From Spirochaetaceae bacterium (lineage in GTDB: Bacteria > Myxococcota_A > UBA9160 > UBA4427): a stretch of DNA of 64,000 nucleotides. Positions 17,278 through 25,732 of this stretch are shown here, piece after piece; the stretch's first letter is position 1, and each line of letters starts with the position of its first letter. The translations under genes and the position numbers were made by a program. Location of the stretch: assembly GCA_020632655.1 (NCBI GenBank), contig JACKFD010000002.1, positions 310,001 to 374,000 of the forward strand. Direction: 5' to 3'. Under the pieces are notes generated by a model, which saw only the letters and a list, made by a program, of their open reading frames with translations, searched no databases and was not told the origin of the DNA.

Positions 17278-18956
17278 CGGGGGGCTCGCGCCGGGCGGCT
17301 CTCCTGCTCGCGTCCCTCGCTCTGGCACTCGGCCTGCTCGAGCTCGGCGCGCGAGTCCTGCTGCCGCCCCCCGCCTATCATCGGGCGCCGCTCGTGCTCG
17401 ATCGCGTGCTCGGCTTTCGCGGGCGGCCGGGGTACGCGCGAGTCGACGTCTCGCCGCTCGACCCGACGCGGCAGCACGAGGTGCGCCTCGATCGCGACGG
17501 GTTCCGGGGTCGCCCCCTGCCCGCGGTCGGGAAGTCCGCGGAGACGACGCGCGTAGCCGTCTTCGGAGACTCCTTCGTCGTCGGCGAGGGCGTTGCGGCG
17601 TCGGACCTGATGACGGCGCGGCTCGAGCGGGCGCTCGAGGTGTCCGGGCGCAAGGCCGAGGTCTACGCCCTCGGTGCGATCGACTACGGCACGGGACAGG
17701 AGCTGTTGCTGCTCGACCGCCTCGGTCCGCGGCTGCGCCCCGACCAGATCGTCCTCGTCCTCTACCCGTCCAACGACGTCGTGAACAACGCCTGGGGACT
17801 CGCCGGCGCGACGACGGTCAGCCCGGGCGACGCGATCCGGCCCTACCTCGCGGTCGACGCCGCGGGTCGGCTCTCGACGCGATGGATCGGGCCCGTGCGC
17901 TCGTGGCTCAGGCGGCATCTCACGAGCTTCGGTCATGCGGAGCTGCTGCTCGCGCCGCCCGATCTCGGCCGGCTCGATCCGCGCTCGGTCGAGGCGCGGA
18001 TCGAGGCCGGGCTGCCGCCGCGTGAGTATCTCGAGGTCTTCCGTACGCACGACGAGCACGATCGCTGGGAGGTCGCGTGGCGCGAGACCGAGGTGCTGCT
18101 CCGCGCGTTCCGTGATCGCTGCGAGGCGCTCGGTGCCCGCCTCGTCGTGCTCGTCGTGCCGAGCATCGACCAGGTCGTCATGACACCCCAGCGGATCGGC
18201 TTCGAGATCGAGGCCCGCGCGCACGGCCGTCGCCTCGAGGATTGGGTCGACTGGAGTCTGCCCGAGCGTCGGCTCGCGGCGTTCTTCGCCGCGGAGGGAA
18301 TCGAGGCGCAGGCATTGCTCGCGCCGCTGCGTGCGGCCGTGCGGGAGGGGAACCCGGTCTACGCCCGCGACCTGCATCTGAACGAAGCGGGTCATGCGAT
18401 CGCCGCACGCGTCCTCTCGCAGGCACTCTCGCTTCCCGCGAGCGCGCCACCGCCCGGGATCGACGTGGCCGCGATCCAGTCCGGCACGGCCGTCGTGCTC
18501 GATCCCGCGTCGGATCCGTCGTTCCTCGATCTTCGCGTGGCGCCCTACGCCGCTGCCTTCTCCGACGGCTGGGTCGACTGGCGCCCCGCCGGCGCGGTCG
18601 CGGGCCATCCGGGCGGCTGGCGTCTCGGTCTGCGCGGACTCGTCGCCGTGCGCGCGGCCGACGGCCCGCTCGCGCTGCGGATCCATGCGCTGCGACCCGG
18701 CCGGGTCGGGGTGAGCGTCCTCGGCGGTGGGCCCCAGCGTCAGGTCGAGATCCCGCGTGCGGGCCCCTTCGCGTTGCGGATCCCGATGGATCCGCCGCCC
18801 GTGCTCTCCGAGGACGGGCACCTGGCGCTCATCCTCTCCGGAGGCCCCGATCCCGGCTCTCTGATCCTGCAGGCGATCGGCTTCGAGGAGGCCGCCGCGG
18901 CCGGGCCTCCGGCGCCCGGGGAGATGTCCGTTACTTTCTCCGCCGGGCCCCGGTAG
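17274..18956 (+). CDS. Membrane-anchored SGNH/GDSL hydrolase-like protein
   Basis: The frame encodes up to 560 residues. The SGNH blocks are visible: VAVFGDSFVVGEGV (nucleophile Ser), the YPSNDVVNN block, and DLHLNEAGH with the catalytic Asp-His pair. Proteins of this type cleave or transfer acyl groups on polysaccharides. The first standard start (GTG 17394) would cut off an in-frame hydrophobic N-terminal anchor (RRAALLLASLALALGLLE) encoded just upstream. An in-frame CTG at 17274 overlaps the previous stop as CTGA, the same arrangement used by many neighbours, so I place the start there with caution. The C terminus has an extra domain of about 180 residues. The stop codon TAG lies inside the tRNA-Arg gene. 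Confidence 0.75.
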   Translation: MTGGSRRAALLLASLALALGLLELGARVLLPPPAYHRAPLVLDRVLGFRGRPGYARVDVSPLDPTRQHEVRLDRDGFRGRPLPAVGKSAETTRVAVFGDSFVVGEGVAASDLMTARLERALEVSGRKAEVYALGAIDYGTGQELLLLDRLGPRLRPDQIVLVLYPSNDVVNNAWGLAGATTVSPGDAIRPYLAVDAAGRLSTRWIGPVRSWLRRHLTSFGHAELLLAPPDLGRLDPRSVEARIEAGLPPREYLEVFRTHDEHDRWEVAWRETEVLLRAFRDRCEALGARLVVLVVPSIDQVVMTPQRIGFEIEARAHGRRLEDWVDWSLPERRLAAFFAAEGIEAQALLAPLRAAVREGNPVYARDLHLNEAGHAIAARVLSQALSLPASAPPPGIDVAAIQSGTAVVLDPASDPSFLDLRVAPYAAAFSDGWVDWRPAGAVAGHPGGWRLGLRGLVAVRAADGPLALRIHALRPGRVGVSVLGGGPQRQVEIPRAGPFALRIPMDPPPVLSEDGHLALILSGGPDPGSLILQAIGFEEAAAAGPPAPGEMSVTFSAGPR

Positions 18957-19022
18957 CTCAGCGGATAGAGCAGCTGCCTTCTAAGCAGCGGGTCGCAGGT
19001 TCGACTCCTGCCCGGGGCGCCA
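18947..19022 (+). tRNA. tRNA-Arg (anticodon UCU)
   Basis: A complete cloverleaf can be drawn: acceptor GCCCCGG/CCGGGGC, D arm GCTC/GAGC, anticodon stem GCTGC/GCAGC with loop CTTCTAA (anticodon TCT), T arm GCAGG/CCTGC with TTCGACT, discriminator G and an encoded CCA. It reads AGA codons, which are rare in this GC-rich sequence. The first ten bases overlap the end of the SGNH hydrolase gene. Confidence 0.97.
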
Positions 19023-19028
19023 GCACCC

Positions 19029-20384
19029 TCAGGCGACGCCGAGTGCGCTCGCCGTCGATGGGCCTCGCTCGGATCGCTCTCCCGGGACCCGCCGCCGATA
19101 GGCCACCCGACACGGCCGGTCGGCGCGGGCGATGCCGCCGATCTGATTCCGCAGCGGGCCGGGCTGCGCGTAGCGGGGCTCGAGCGCGAAGCGCCGGACG
19201 AGCTCGCTCGCAAAGTGCTGGATCGCCTCGATCGAGAAGCGCATCGCGGGACAGGCGTGCGCGCCGTGGCCGAAGGTCGTGACGAGCTCGCGCGTCTCGA
19301 GCTCCTTCGTGCGCAGGAAGCGACCGCCGTCGTAGTGGTCGGGATCGAAGCGGTCGAGACGGGGCGCCGCCGACGTGTTCGTGTTGGGCATCATCGTGGC
19401 GACGAACGCGCCCGGGCGCAGACGATAGGTCGCAGTCTCGTCGGCGATGGACGTCTCGCGAAGCGCGCGTCGGAGGACGATCGAGCGTTGGTGGAGACGG
19501 ATCGATTCGTGCGCGCAGCGCGTGAGCAGGGCGCGATCGCCGGCACGGACGCGTTCGAGCCGCTCGGGGCTCTCCAGCAGATGGACCACGGTCCAGGCCT
19601 TGGCGGCGAAGAGGTTCGACATCGAGCCCAGGTGCACGAGCACGGCGTCCCGCGCGATGCCGATCTCCCGCGCGGGCGAGGGCTCGCCTTCCCAGTGGCC
19701 GCACAAGCGGTCGAAGAGGTCGGGCCGCTGCGGGGGCGCCTGCTCGCGGATCCGGAGGATTCCTTCGTAGAGCGCCTCGAGCTCGCGGAGGGCTCTGCGG
19801 GCGTCCCGCTTTCCGCCGAGATTCGCGACCAGCGTCTTCACCGGGTGCACGAAGGCGTCCGAGGTGTCGAGGGCGTCGAGGGCCCGGATCACGTCCGCCA
19901 GGTACCGGGTCGCTTCGCCGGTGACGCCGCCCCAGGACGCGAGGCCGACGCGATGGCCGACCCGACGCGTGAGACCGAAGAGCTCGACCTCGCCCGCGTC
20001 ACCCAGGGCGTCGAGCTCGGCGTCGACCGCGTCGATCACGTTCTTCAGATACTCCTCGACATCGTCGCGCGAGAAGAGGTCGTGAGGTCGGGTGCGGCGG
20101 CCCTGGAAGAGCTCCTCGGGGACCTTCGCGCGGATCATCTCGAAGTCCGCGAAGCCCTTGCTGAGCGTGTCCTCCGGAGCGGCCCAGAGGCTTCGCACGC
20201 CCGCGGCGGAGAACACGAAGAGGATCTCGCGGCCGAAGAGCCTCACGAGGAACGTGTCGCCGAGACGCCGTCGGCAGGACGCGAGGAAGCGGACGGGATC
20301 CCGGAGCAGCGGCAGCGCGGCGCCGATCACGGGCAGCTCGGGCGCGAGCGCGGGAAGCGGGTCGACGAGGCCTTGCTGCGACAC
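19029..20384 (-). CDS. Cytochrome P450, atypical I-helix
   Basis: A 451-residue P450-like protein. The K-helix ESIR and the heme loop TTFGHGAHACPAMRF (cysteine near residue 388) are intact. The I-helix region (LVHLGSMSNLFAAKAW) lacks the usual acid-Thr pair that activates oxygen, as in CYP7/CYP8-type or isomerase-type P450s. A GTG at 20384 just before SQQGLVDPLP was chosen as start; an in-frame ATG at 20447 would add 21 residues. The stop lies 6 bases past the tRNA. No redox partner is adjacent. Reaction unknown. Confidence 0.85.
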   Translation of the reverse strand: MSQQGLVDPLPALAPELPVIGAALPLLRDPVRFLASCRRRLGDTFLVRLFGREILFVFSAAGVRSLWAAPEDTLSKGFADFEMIRAKVPEELFQGRRTRPHDLFSRDDVEEYLKNVIDAVDAELDALGDAGEVELFGLTRRVGHRVGLASWGGVTGEATRYLADVIRALDALDTSDAFVHPVKTLVANLGGKRDARRALRELEALYEGILRIREQAPPQRPDLFDRLCGHWEGEPSPAREIGIARDAVLVHLGSMSNLFAAKAWTVVHLLESPERLERVRAGDRALLTRCAHESIRLHQRSIVLRRALRETSIADETATYRLRPGAFVATMMPNTNTSAAPRLDRFDPDHYDGGRFLRTKELETRELVTTFGHGAHACPAMRFSIEAIQHFASELVRRFALEPRYAQPGPLRNQIGGIARADRPCRVAYRRRVPGERSERGPSTASALGVA

Positions 20385-20565
20385 CGGGGAAGCATCGCCA
20401 GCGCCGCGGCGACCGTCAATCGCGGACCCGCCGGTCTGGCCGTGCATTCGCTATCGGGCGTGCGGCGGGCTCCAGCGAAGCTGCCGATGGGCCAGCGGGG
20501 GCGCTGCGACCGACCGCTATCCTCGCCGCGCACCGAGATTGCCGACCCTCCCCATCCGAGCCCCG

Positions 20566-21456
20566 ATGTCCCCCGACGCCTGGATCCCGATCACGATCGC
20601 CGCGGCGTTCCTGCAGAACGTGCGCTCGCTCCTGCAGAAGCGGCTCGCCGACGGGTCGACCGTGCATGGCGGGGCGTACGTGCGCTTCCTCTACGCACTG
20701 CCGCTCGCGTGGATCTATGCGATCGCGATGACGGGGACGCCCTGGCGCTACCTGGGCAGGGAGGCGTTCTGGGGCTGGGTCGCGATGGCGGCGATCGCGC
20801 AGATCGTGGCGACGGCGTGTCTGCTCGCGTCCTTCGCGGGCGGGCGCTTCGCGGTCGGGACCGTGCTCTCGAAGACGGAGGCGGCGCAGGCGGCGCTCTT
20901 CGGCCTGGTATTCGTCGGCGAGGCGATCGGCACGGCGGGTCTCGTCGGGATCGCGATCAGCTTCGTGGGCGTGCTCGTGCTGACGGGACGATCGAGTCTC
21001 GAAGGGGTCGGGCCGCGGACCTTCGCGCTCGGGCTCGCATCGGGATCGTTCTTCGGCGTCGCGGCGGTCGGCTTCCGGGCGGCGGCGCTCGCGCTCCCGC
21101 TCGAATCCGCGCCGCGGGCGGCCGCCGTGACGCTGGCGGTGGCGCTCACGATCCAGACGGTCGTCTACGGCGCGTTCCTCGCCTGGCGCGAGCCGGCGAC
21201 GCTCGGCGTCGTGCGGCGGCAATGGCGGACGGGGCTCGCGGTCGGGGCGAGCGGGATGGCGGCGAGCGCGGGCTGGTTCACCGCGATGGCCCTCGTGAAC
21301 GCGGCGCTCGTGCGAGCACTCGGGCAGGTCGAGCTCGTCTTCACCCTCGCGGTCAGCGCGTTCTGGCTGCGGGAGCGGATCGGAGCGCGGGAGCTCCTCG
21401 GGGTCGCGCTCGTCGTGACGGGGCTCGTCTTCGTGACCCTCTCGCCGGTGCGCTGA
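20566..21456 (+). CDS. EamA family (DMT) transporter
   Basis: A 296-residue protein with ten hydrophobic segments arranged as two repeats of five, as in the drug/metabolite transporter superfamily. The second repeat ends with the typical ELVFTLAVSAFWLRERIGARELLGVALVVTGL. It is probably an inner-membrane exporter of small metabolites. The ATG has no clear Shine-Dalgarno sequence; a -10 like TATCCT lies at 20518-20523. It is divergent from the atypical P450 (181-bp gap without other genes) and convergent with TonB. Confidence 0.88.
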   Translation: MSPDAWIPITIAAAFLQNVRSLLQKRLADGSTVHGGAYVRFLYALPLAWIYAIAMTGTPWRYLGREAFWGWVAMAAIAQIVATACLLASFAGGRFAVGTVLSKTEAAQAALFGLVFVGEAIGTAGLVGIAISFVGVLVLTGRSSLEGVGPRTFALGLASGSFFGVAAVGFRAAALALPLESAPRAAAVTLAVALTIQTVVYGAFLAWREPATLGVVRRQWRTGLAVGASGMAASAGWFTAMALVNAALVRALGQVELVFTLAVSAFWLRERIGARELLGVALVVTGLVFVTLSPVR

Positions 21457-21458
21457 AC

Positions 21459-21478
21459 GCCGCCGCGTCCGGGGCGGC
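21459..21478. terminator. Weak hairpin between convergent genes
   Basis: A 6-bp GC stem (GCCGCC/GGCGGC) with an 8-base loop lies between the convergent EamA and TonB genes. There is no T tract. It may act as a bidirectional terminator, but the evidence is only the stem and the position. Confidence 0.3.
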
Positions 21479-21490
21479 CGCGCGAAATGC

Positions 21491-22216
21491 CTAACGTACG
21501 TCGCGCAGGGAGTACTCGAGCGGGATCTCGATTGCGATCGCACCGTGGGGCGGCGGGGGATAGGGGGCGGCGCTCCGGATCGCCTGGTCGCTCGCGCGAC
21601 GCAGGAGGCTCGAGGCGCCGTCCGAGAGCGCGAGGTCGTCGAGACGGCCATCGGCGCGGATCGCGAGGCGCGCGACGACGAGCCCCTCGATCGCGCGCTT
21701 GCGGGCGAGGGCGGGGTAGCGACGTCGTGTGAGGATGCGCTCGCGGACCGCGTCGACGTAGCGGGCGACGAGGTCCTCGGTGGGCTCGGTCGTTGGGCGC
21801 GCGGGCGGAGTCCCGGGACCCGGCTCGGCAGGGGGGCGCGCATCGAGCGTCGCTGCGGCCGCTGCCGCCGCCGACGATTCGCGAGACTCGACCGAGGGGG
21901 TTGGTTCGGGCTGCGATCGGGCGGCTTCGGCGCGTGGAGCGGGCTCGGGCGGCTTCTCCGTGCGCGGGACGGGCGCGGGCGTTGGCTTCGCGCGCGGCGG
22001 GGGCTCGACCCGTCTCGGCTCGGGAGGCGTCGTGGCAGGCGGTGCCTGGGCGGCGGGCGGCGTAAACGCGACCACGCGGACCGCGACCGTCTCTCGTTTC
22101 GCGCCGGGCCGCCATTCGTGCGCGATCGCCCGATCGTGGGCGCCGACCGCGACGAGTGCGTGCAGTCCCGCCGACACGGCGATCGCGATCGCGAGGCTCC
22201 GATCCCGCTTCATCAC
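21491..22216 (-). CDS. tonB: TonB family energy transducer
   Basis: A 241-residue TonB. It has a single N-terminal membrane segment (about residues 8-26, with a conserved-type histidine in SAGLHALVAVG), a long proline/alanine/glutamate-rich spacer (about 48-145), and a C-terminal TonB domain (YVDAVRERILTRRRYPALARK to IPLEYSL). It couples the proton motive force, gathered by ExbB-ExbD, to outer-membrane receptors. ExbB and ExbD are encoded 9 kb away at the right end of the same island. It follows HemP by 16 bases. The start may be at either of two adjacent ATGs. Confidence 0.92.
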   Translation of the reverse strand: MMKRDRSLAIAIAVSAGLHALVAVGAHDRAIAHEWRPGAKRETVAVRVVAFTPPAAQAPPATTPPEPRRVEPPPRAKPTPAPVPRTEKPPEPAPRAEAARSQPEPTPSVESRESSAAAAAAATLDARPPAEPGPGTPPARPTTEPTEDLVARYVDAVRERILTRRRYPALARKRAIEGLVVARLAIRADGRLDDLALSDGASSLLRRASDQAIRSAAPYPPPPHGAIAIEIPLEYSLRDVR

Positions 22217-22232
22217 GACGACTCGACCTCCG

Positions 22233-22403
22233 CTACTTGGTCAGGATCAGCTTGTTGTTGCGGGTGAGGCGCAGCGTGTAGACCTCGCCATCGTGTTCGA
22301 TCTGCACGAGCCCACGCGGGCCGAGGACCTCGCTCGCGCGCAGGCGAGGCGTCTCTCCGAGTCGGCTCGCGAGGGCGTCCCCGCTCGGGGTGCGTTCGCT
22401 CAT
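22233..22403 (-). CDS. hemP: Hemin uptake protein HemP
   Basis: A 56-residue protein with the HemP family signature: SEVLGPRGLVQIEHDGEVY followed by LRLTRNNKLILTK at the C terminus. AAAGGAG lies 8-9 bases before the ATG, and this start gives the usual family length; a longer frame upstream lacks support. HemP proteins accompany heme receptor operons and, where studied, promote expression of heme uptake genes. It sits between the PEP-CTERM protein gene and tonB, all on the same strand, downstream of the Fur-type operator. Confidence 0.9.
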   Translation of the reverse strand: MSERTPSGDALASRLGETPRLRASEVLGPRGLVQIEHDGEVYTLRLTRNNKLILTK

Positions 22404-22483
22404 CTCCGTACTCCTTTCGTCGCGGGAGTCCTCTTGCGGGCTCCCGGTCTTCCTCTCCGGCGGTCGGTCCCGCCCCGGCGTCG

Positions 22484-23224
22484 TCATCGATCGGCTCCGG
22501 CTCGTCCCCGCTCCCGCCGCATCCATCCGGACAGCACGAGACCGAAGACCCCGACGCCGAGCGCAAGCCCGAGACCCGGCTCCGGCAGCTCCGTCGTCAG
22601 GATCAGCGTCGGCAGGAGTGCACCGGGCTGCCCGGACTCGAGCGAGTGCATGCCGATCACGCGCTCGCCGGGGTTCGTGAGGGCGAAGCCCTCGTTCGGG
22701 TGCACGCCGTGGATCCAGTCGAAGACGACGGCCGTCGCGTCACAGATCATCGCGCCGAAGCCCGTGATGCCCGTGACCGAATCGAAGGGGGCGTCGTACT
22801 CGGGCCGGTTGCTCCAGGTGAGACTCGTCTGGGTCCAGGGCTCGAGGACCTCGCGGCACTCGATCGTGCCGGGATCGGACGAGGGATCGCCGAAGCCCGT
22901 GAAGTCGAAGGCATAGGTGTTCACGAGGAGTGCCTGCACGAGCACGTGGCCGGGCGGGAGGTCCTCCTCGGCGACGTCGAACCAGAGATAGGTCTCGAAG
23001 TCGTGCTCGACGTTCTGCTCGTCGAGGGAGCGGAAGGCATAGAGGGTCGGGCTCGTATGGCGGGGCAGGCTCGGCAGGAAGGAATAGGGCGCCGTGTCCT
23101 CGCTCGCCTGCATCACGATCGTGTCGCCCTGGACCGATCCGGCGCTCGCGAGGGCCGTGGCGATCAGGAGGGCGAGCAGACGCAGGCGTCGGATCGCAGC
23201 GTGCAGCATTCGGGGGGACGGCAT
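22484..23224 (-). CDS. DNRLRE-like domain protein with PEP-CTERM anchor
   Basis: A 246-residue exported protein. It has an N-terminal signal peptide (about residues 1-33, ending VQGD), then a beta-rich domain of the DNRLRE/CBM96 type, recognised by DTAPYSFLPS, YLWFDV, an alternating LPPGHVLVQALL strand and the W-T-x-TSLTWSNRP pattern. The C terminus has a PEP-CTERM sorting signal: LPEPGLG, a hydrophobic helix and a basic tail (WMRRERGR). GGAGGA precedes the ATG. It lies between the TonB-dependent receptor and HemP, which is unusual; it may be a surface-displayed partner of the receptor, but this is inference. The exosortase is not in the window. Confidence 0.82.
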   Translation of the reverse strand: MPSPRMLHAAIRRLRLLALLIATALASAGSVQGDTIVMQASEDTAPYSFLPSLPRHTSPTLYAFRSLDEQNVEHDFETYLWFDVAEEDLPPGHVLVQALLVNTYAFDFTGFGDPSSDPGTIECREVLEPWTQTSLTWSNRPEYDAPFDSVTGITGFGAMICDATAVVFDWIHGVHPNEGFALTNPGERVIGMHSLESGQPGALLPTLILTTELPEPGLGLALGVGVFGLVLSGWMRRERGRAGADR

Positions 23225-23269
23225 GGTGGGATTCCTCCAGGAACGGGACGGGATTGGAGCGGGGCTGCG

Positions 23270-25435
23270 TCAGTCGAACTCGCCACGCAGGCCGAGGAAG
23301 AAGGAGCGTCCGCGGACGACGTAGGAGTCGATGACGCGGTTGTCCGTCACGTTGTTGACGTCGGCGAAGAGCACGAGCTTCGCGCCGAGCCAGCGCTCGA
23401 GCGGTTGCTGCAGGCGGAGGTCGAGGTCGAAGGCGGTATTCGACTCCGCATCGAGCGCGAAGCTGACGAGCCCCGTTCCGCTGCCCTCGAGGATCGCGCG
23501 GTCCCGCCACTGGCCGCGGACCGTGACGACCGTGTCGGTCACGGGGAGCTCGACGCGGATGCGGCCATTCGCGACGTGACGCGGCGAATTCGGCAGCTCG
23601 TCGAAGAGGACGTTCGAGTCGACGACCCGGGTGCGGTTCCAGGTGTAGCCGAGCTGGAGCTCGATCCGTTCGTGCGGGCGCAGCTCGAGACGCGCCTCGA
23701 CGCCCCAGGACTCGAGGTCGTCGAGGTTGCGGTTCTCGTAGACGGGGGCGACTACCGGTGAGACCTGGTCGACGCAGAACGCGGGCAGGACGGGACAGAG
23801 GAGCGGATCCGCGGGAATCACACGCTCGTCGACCTGGATGTCGAGGCCGTCGTACTGGGCCCGGATGAAGCGCTTCGTCTCGCTGTGGAAGCCCATCGCC
23901 GAGACCGAGAGCCAGCGCGTGGGGTCGACCTCGAAGCCGCCGCGGACGGCCCAGACCTTCTCGGGCAGGAGGTCCTCGCTACCGGCCAGGAAATAGGTCG
24001 CGCCGACCTGCGGTGCGGGGGGCTGGAAGACGTCGCGGAGCGAGGGGTAGCGGACGCCGCGCCCCGCCGTGAGCCGGAGCTTGAGGGCGCGCTCCTCGTC
24101 CCATCGCCAGGCGGTCACGAGGATCGCGGCCTGGGGCAGCCAGGCCGGGGCGAAGGCCTCGTGGATCTGTCGCCGGAGGCCGACCTCCGTCGCGAGCCAG
24201 GACGTGAGGTCCGACTCGACGAGGCCGTAGAAGCCGGCGCGATGGAAGCGTCGGTCGACGTCGTCGGGGCGGTAGACGTCACCCGTTCCGAGGGTGACGG
24301 GGCGCTCGTCGACGCGGATCGCGTTGGTCTCGAGGTCTGCACCGAGGGTCACGACGTGCGTGGTCGGACCCCACTCGAGCAGATGCTCGACGGCGAGCTC
24401 GAGGCGCTCGCGGTCGTCGACGAGCTCGAAGGCGCGGCCGACGGTGCTCTCGGTCGTCTCGAGGGAGAAGGTGAAGGTGCCGAGGAGCGCCGTCGCGTCC
24501 GTGAGCTGCGCCCGGGCCTTCTGCGAGAGGAGCCAGCGTTCCCGCTCGCGGCGCGCCGTGACGGGTCCGTCGCCCGTCGCGAGCGCGTCGTCGCGCAGGC
24601 GGTAGCCGGCCCGGGTCGTGAGGGTGAGCGCGTCGCTCGGTCGCGCGACGAAGGTCCCGTAGACGTCGGTCGTGCGGTAGGTCGAGCCCTTGCCGAAGGG
24701 GGAGCCGAGTCCGTCGTCGGGGTCACCGCTATTCGCGTCGGGCGGATCGAATCCGCCGATCTGATAGTGCGAGATCGTCAGCCGGCCGCCGGTCGAGGCG
24801 TTGCCCCAGGCCCCGGTGGCGTCGGCCGTGAGCTGCTCCTGGTCGCCGGCGCCGAAACGACCGCGGACGAAGAGTCCGTCGGTCGGCGGAGCCGGAGTCA
24901 GGACGTTGATCACGCCGCCCATCGCCCGCGGCGAATAACGCAGCGACTGCGGGCCGCGCAGGATCTCGATCCGCTCGACGTCGGCGAAGAGCAGATCCCC
25001 GGCGTCGTTCGCCTCGTCGTTCTCGCCCGCATAACGCTGGCCGTCGACGAGCAGCTCCGTGTACTCCGGCAGCAGGCCATCGATCCGCACGGCGCCGCGC
25101 TGGCCCTGCACCTGCTCCGTGATCCGCAGCCCGGGGATCGCGTCGAGCACGTCGACGAGCGTGATGCCCGGCAGCGACTCGAGGGTCTCGGCGTCGAGGA
25201 TCTCGGTCTCGACGGGCGTGTCCTGGTAGATCTCGGCGGGTCGGAGGCGCTGGTCCTCGACCGCGATGGCGTCCGCCTGCACGACCGGTGGCGCGGGGTC
25301 CGTCGGCGCGTCCGCAGACGGAGCGGGCATCGCGCCGACGTCGGTCGGCTCGGCCCACGCGAAGGGCGGTGCGCCGAGGGCGAGCGCCAGGGCGAGGGGG
25401 AGGATGCGGCGGGGGTTGGATCGGTGCGGAGACAA
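23270..25435 (-). CDS. TonB-dependent outer-membrane receptor, probably heme
   Basis: About 721 residues. Signal peptide (PLALALALGAPPFAWA), a TonB-box-like DAIAVE near residue 45, a plug domain (TLVDVLDAIPGLRITEQVQGQ, RIDGLLPEYTELLVDG, VERIEILRGPQSLRYSPRAMGG), and a 22-strand barrel closing with GRSFFLGLRGEFD. The region GRGVRYPSLRDVF then GSEDLLPEK corresponds to the FRAP and NPNL motifs of heme-type receptors. The start is not certain: TTG at 25435 precedes the signal peptide directly; GTG at 25462 adds nine residues. The promoter (TTGAAA, 17 bp, TAAGGT) is covered by a Fur-type palindrome. Next to HemP, HutX-like and HmuTUV genes, heme is the favoured ligand; a siderophore or cobalamin is possible. 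Confidence 0.88.
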   Translation of the reverse strand: MSPHRSNPRRILPLALALALGAPPFAWAEPTDVGAMPAPSADAPTDPAPPVVQADAIAVEDQRLRPAEIYQDTPVETEILDAETLESLPGITLVDVLDAIPGLRITEQVQGQRGAVRIDGLLPEYTELLVDGQRYAGENDEANDAGDLLFADVERIEILRGPQSLRYSPRAMGGVINVLTPAPPTDGLFVRGRFGAGDQEQLTADATGAWGNASTGGRLTISHYQIGGFDPPDANSGDPDDGLGSPFGKGSTYRTTDVYGTFVARPSDALTLTTRAGYRLRDDALATGDGPVTARRERERWLLSQKARAQLTDATALLGTFTFSLETTESTVGRAFELVDDRERLELAVEHLLEWGPTTHVVTLGADLETNAIRVDERPVTLGTGDVYRPDDVDRRFHRAGFYGLVESDLTSWLATEVGLRRQIHEAFAPAWLPQAAILVTAWRWDEERALKLRLTAGRGVRYPSLRDVFQPPAPQVGATYFLAGSEDLLPEKVWAVRGGFEVDPTRWLSVSAMGFHSETKRFIRAQYDGLDIQVDERVIPADPLLCPVLPAFCVDQVSPVVAPVYENRNLDDLESWGVEARLELRPHERIELQLGYTWNRTRVVDSNVLFDELPNSPRHVANGRIRVELPVTDTVVTVRGQWRDRAILEGSGTGLVSFALDAESNTAFDLDLRLQQPLERWLGAKLVLFADVNNVTDNRVIDSYVVRGRSFFLGLRGEFD

Positions 25436-25535
25436 GAGAGAAGGACCCCAGAGCCCACCCACGGGGGGGCGTGTCTGCGTCCGGGTCCTCCTGGCTGGCG
25501 AGATCCGGGCTTGCTGGAGCAGTGGACGCCGTCGC

Positions 25536-25564
25536 ACCTTAATGAAGTTGAAATTCATTTTCAA
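25536..25564 (-). promoter_or_regulatory. Promoter of the TonB-dependent receptor operon
   Basis: On the minus strand a -35 TTGAAA (25559-25564) is followed after exactly 17 bases by a -10 TAAGGT (25536-25541). It lies about 75-100 bases before the candidate start codons of the receptor. This is a near-consensus sigma-70 layout in an AT-rich patch within GC-rich DNA. Confidence 0.65.
25543..25563. promoter_or_regulatory. Fur-type operator (Fur box)
   Basis: An AT-rich imperfect palindrome centred near 25553, with core TTGAAATTCATTTTCAA. It resembles Fur boxes of the form TGAAAAT-n-ATTTTCA. It covers the spacer and both hexamers of the receptor promoter and stands between the two divergent heme-uptake operons. 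Iron-dependent repression of both sides by Fur is the likely meaning. The surrounding sequence is about 70% GC, which makes this patch conspicuous. Confidence 0.75.
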
Positions 25565-25732
25565 TATGTCATGATCCCGCTCGCACGCCAGCCAGAGCCC
25601 GCCGCCGCCCGCCGCGGCGCGCCCGCCTCGAGCCAGCCTGCGCGACCGGCTCCGGTTCCACCCGGAGCCCGCGCGCGTCATGGGCCGCCCCTTCGCCTCG
25701 AGCGGAGGCGGCCTCGGGAGCTGGCCGAGTCG

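Noticed and set aside
18958..19704. Minus-strand frame ending in a sequence like RAGVEPATRCLEGS
   Set aside because: This ending is the well-known false protein produced by translating the antisense of a tRNA gene. The rest overlaps the P450 gene in the wrong frame.
25571..25732. Upstream extension of the HutX-like gene from ATG 25571
   Set aside because: The extra residues are proline/arginine-rich with no family similarity, and the ATG lies almost on the operator.
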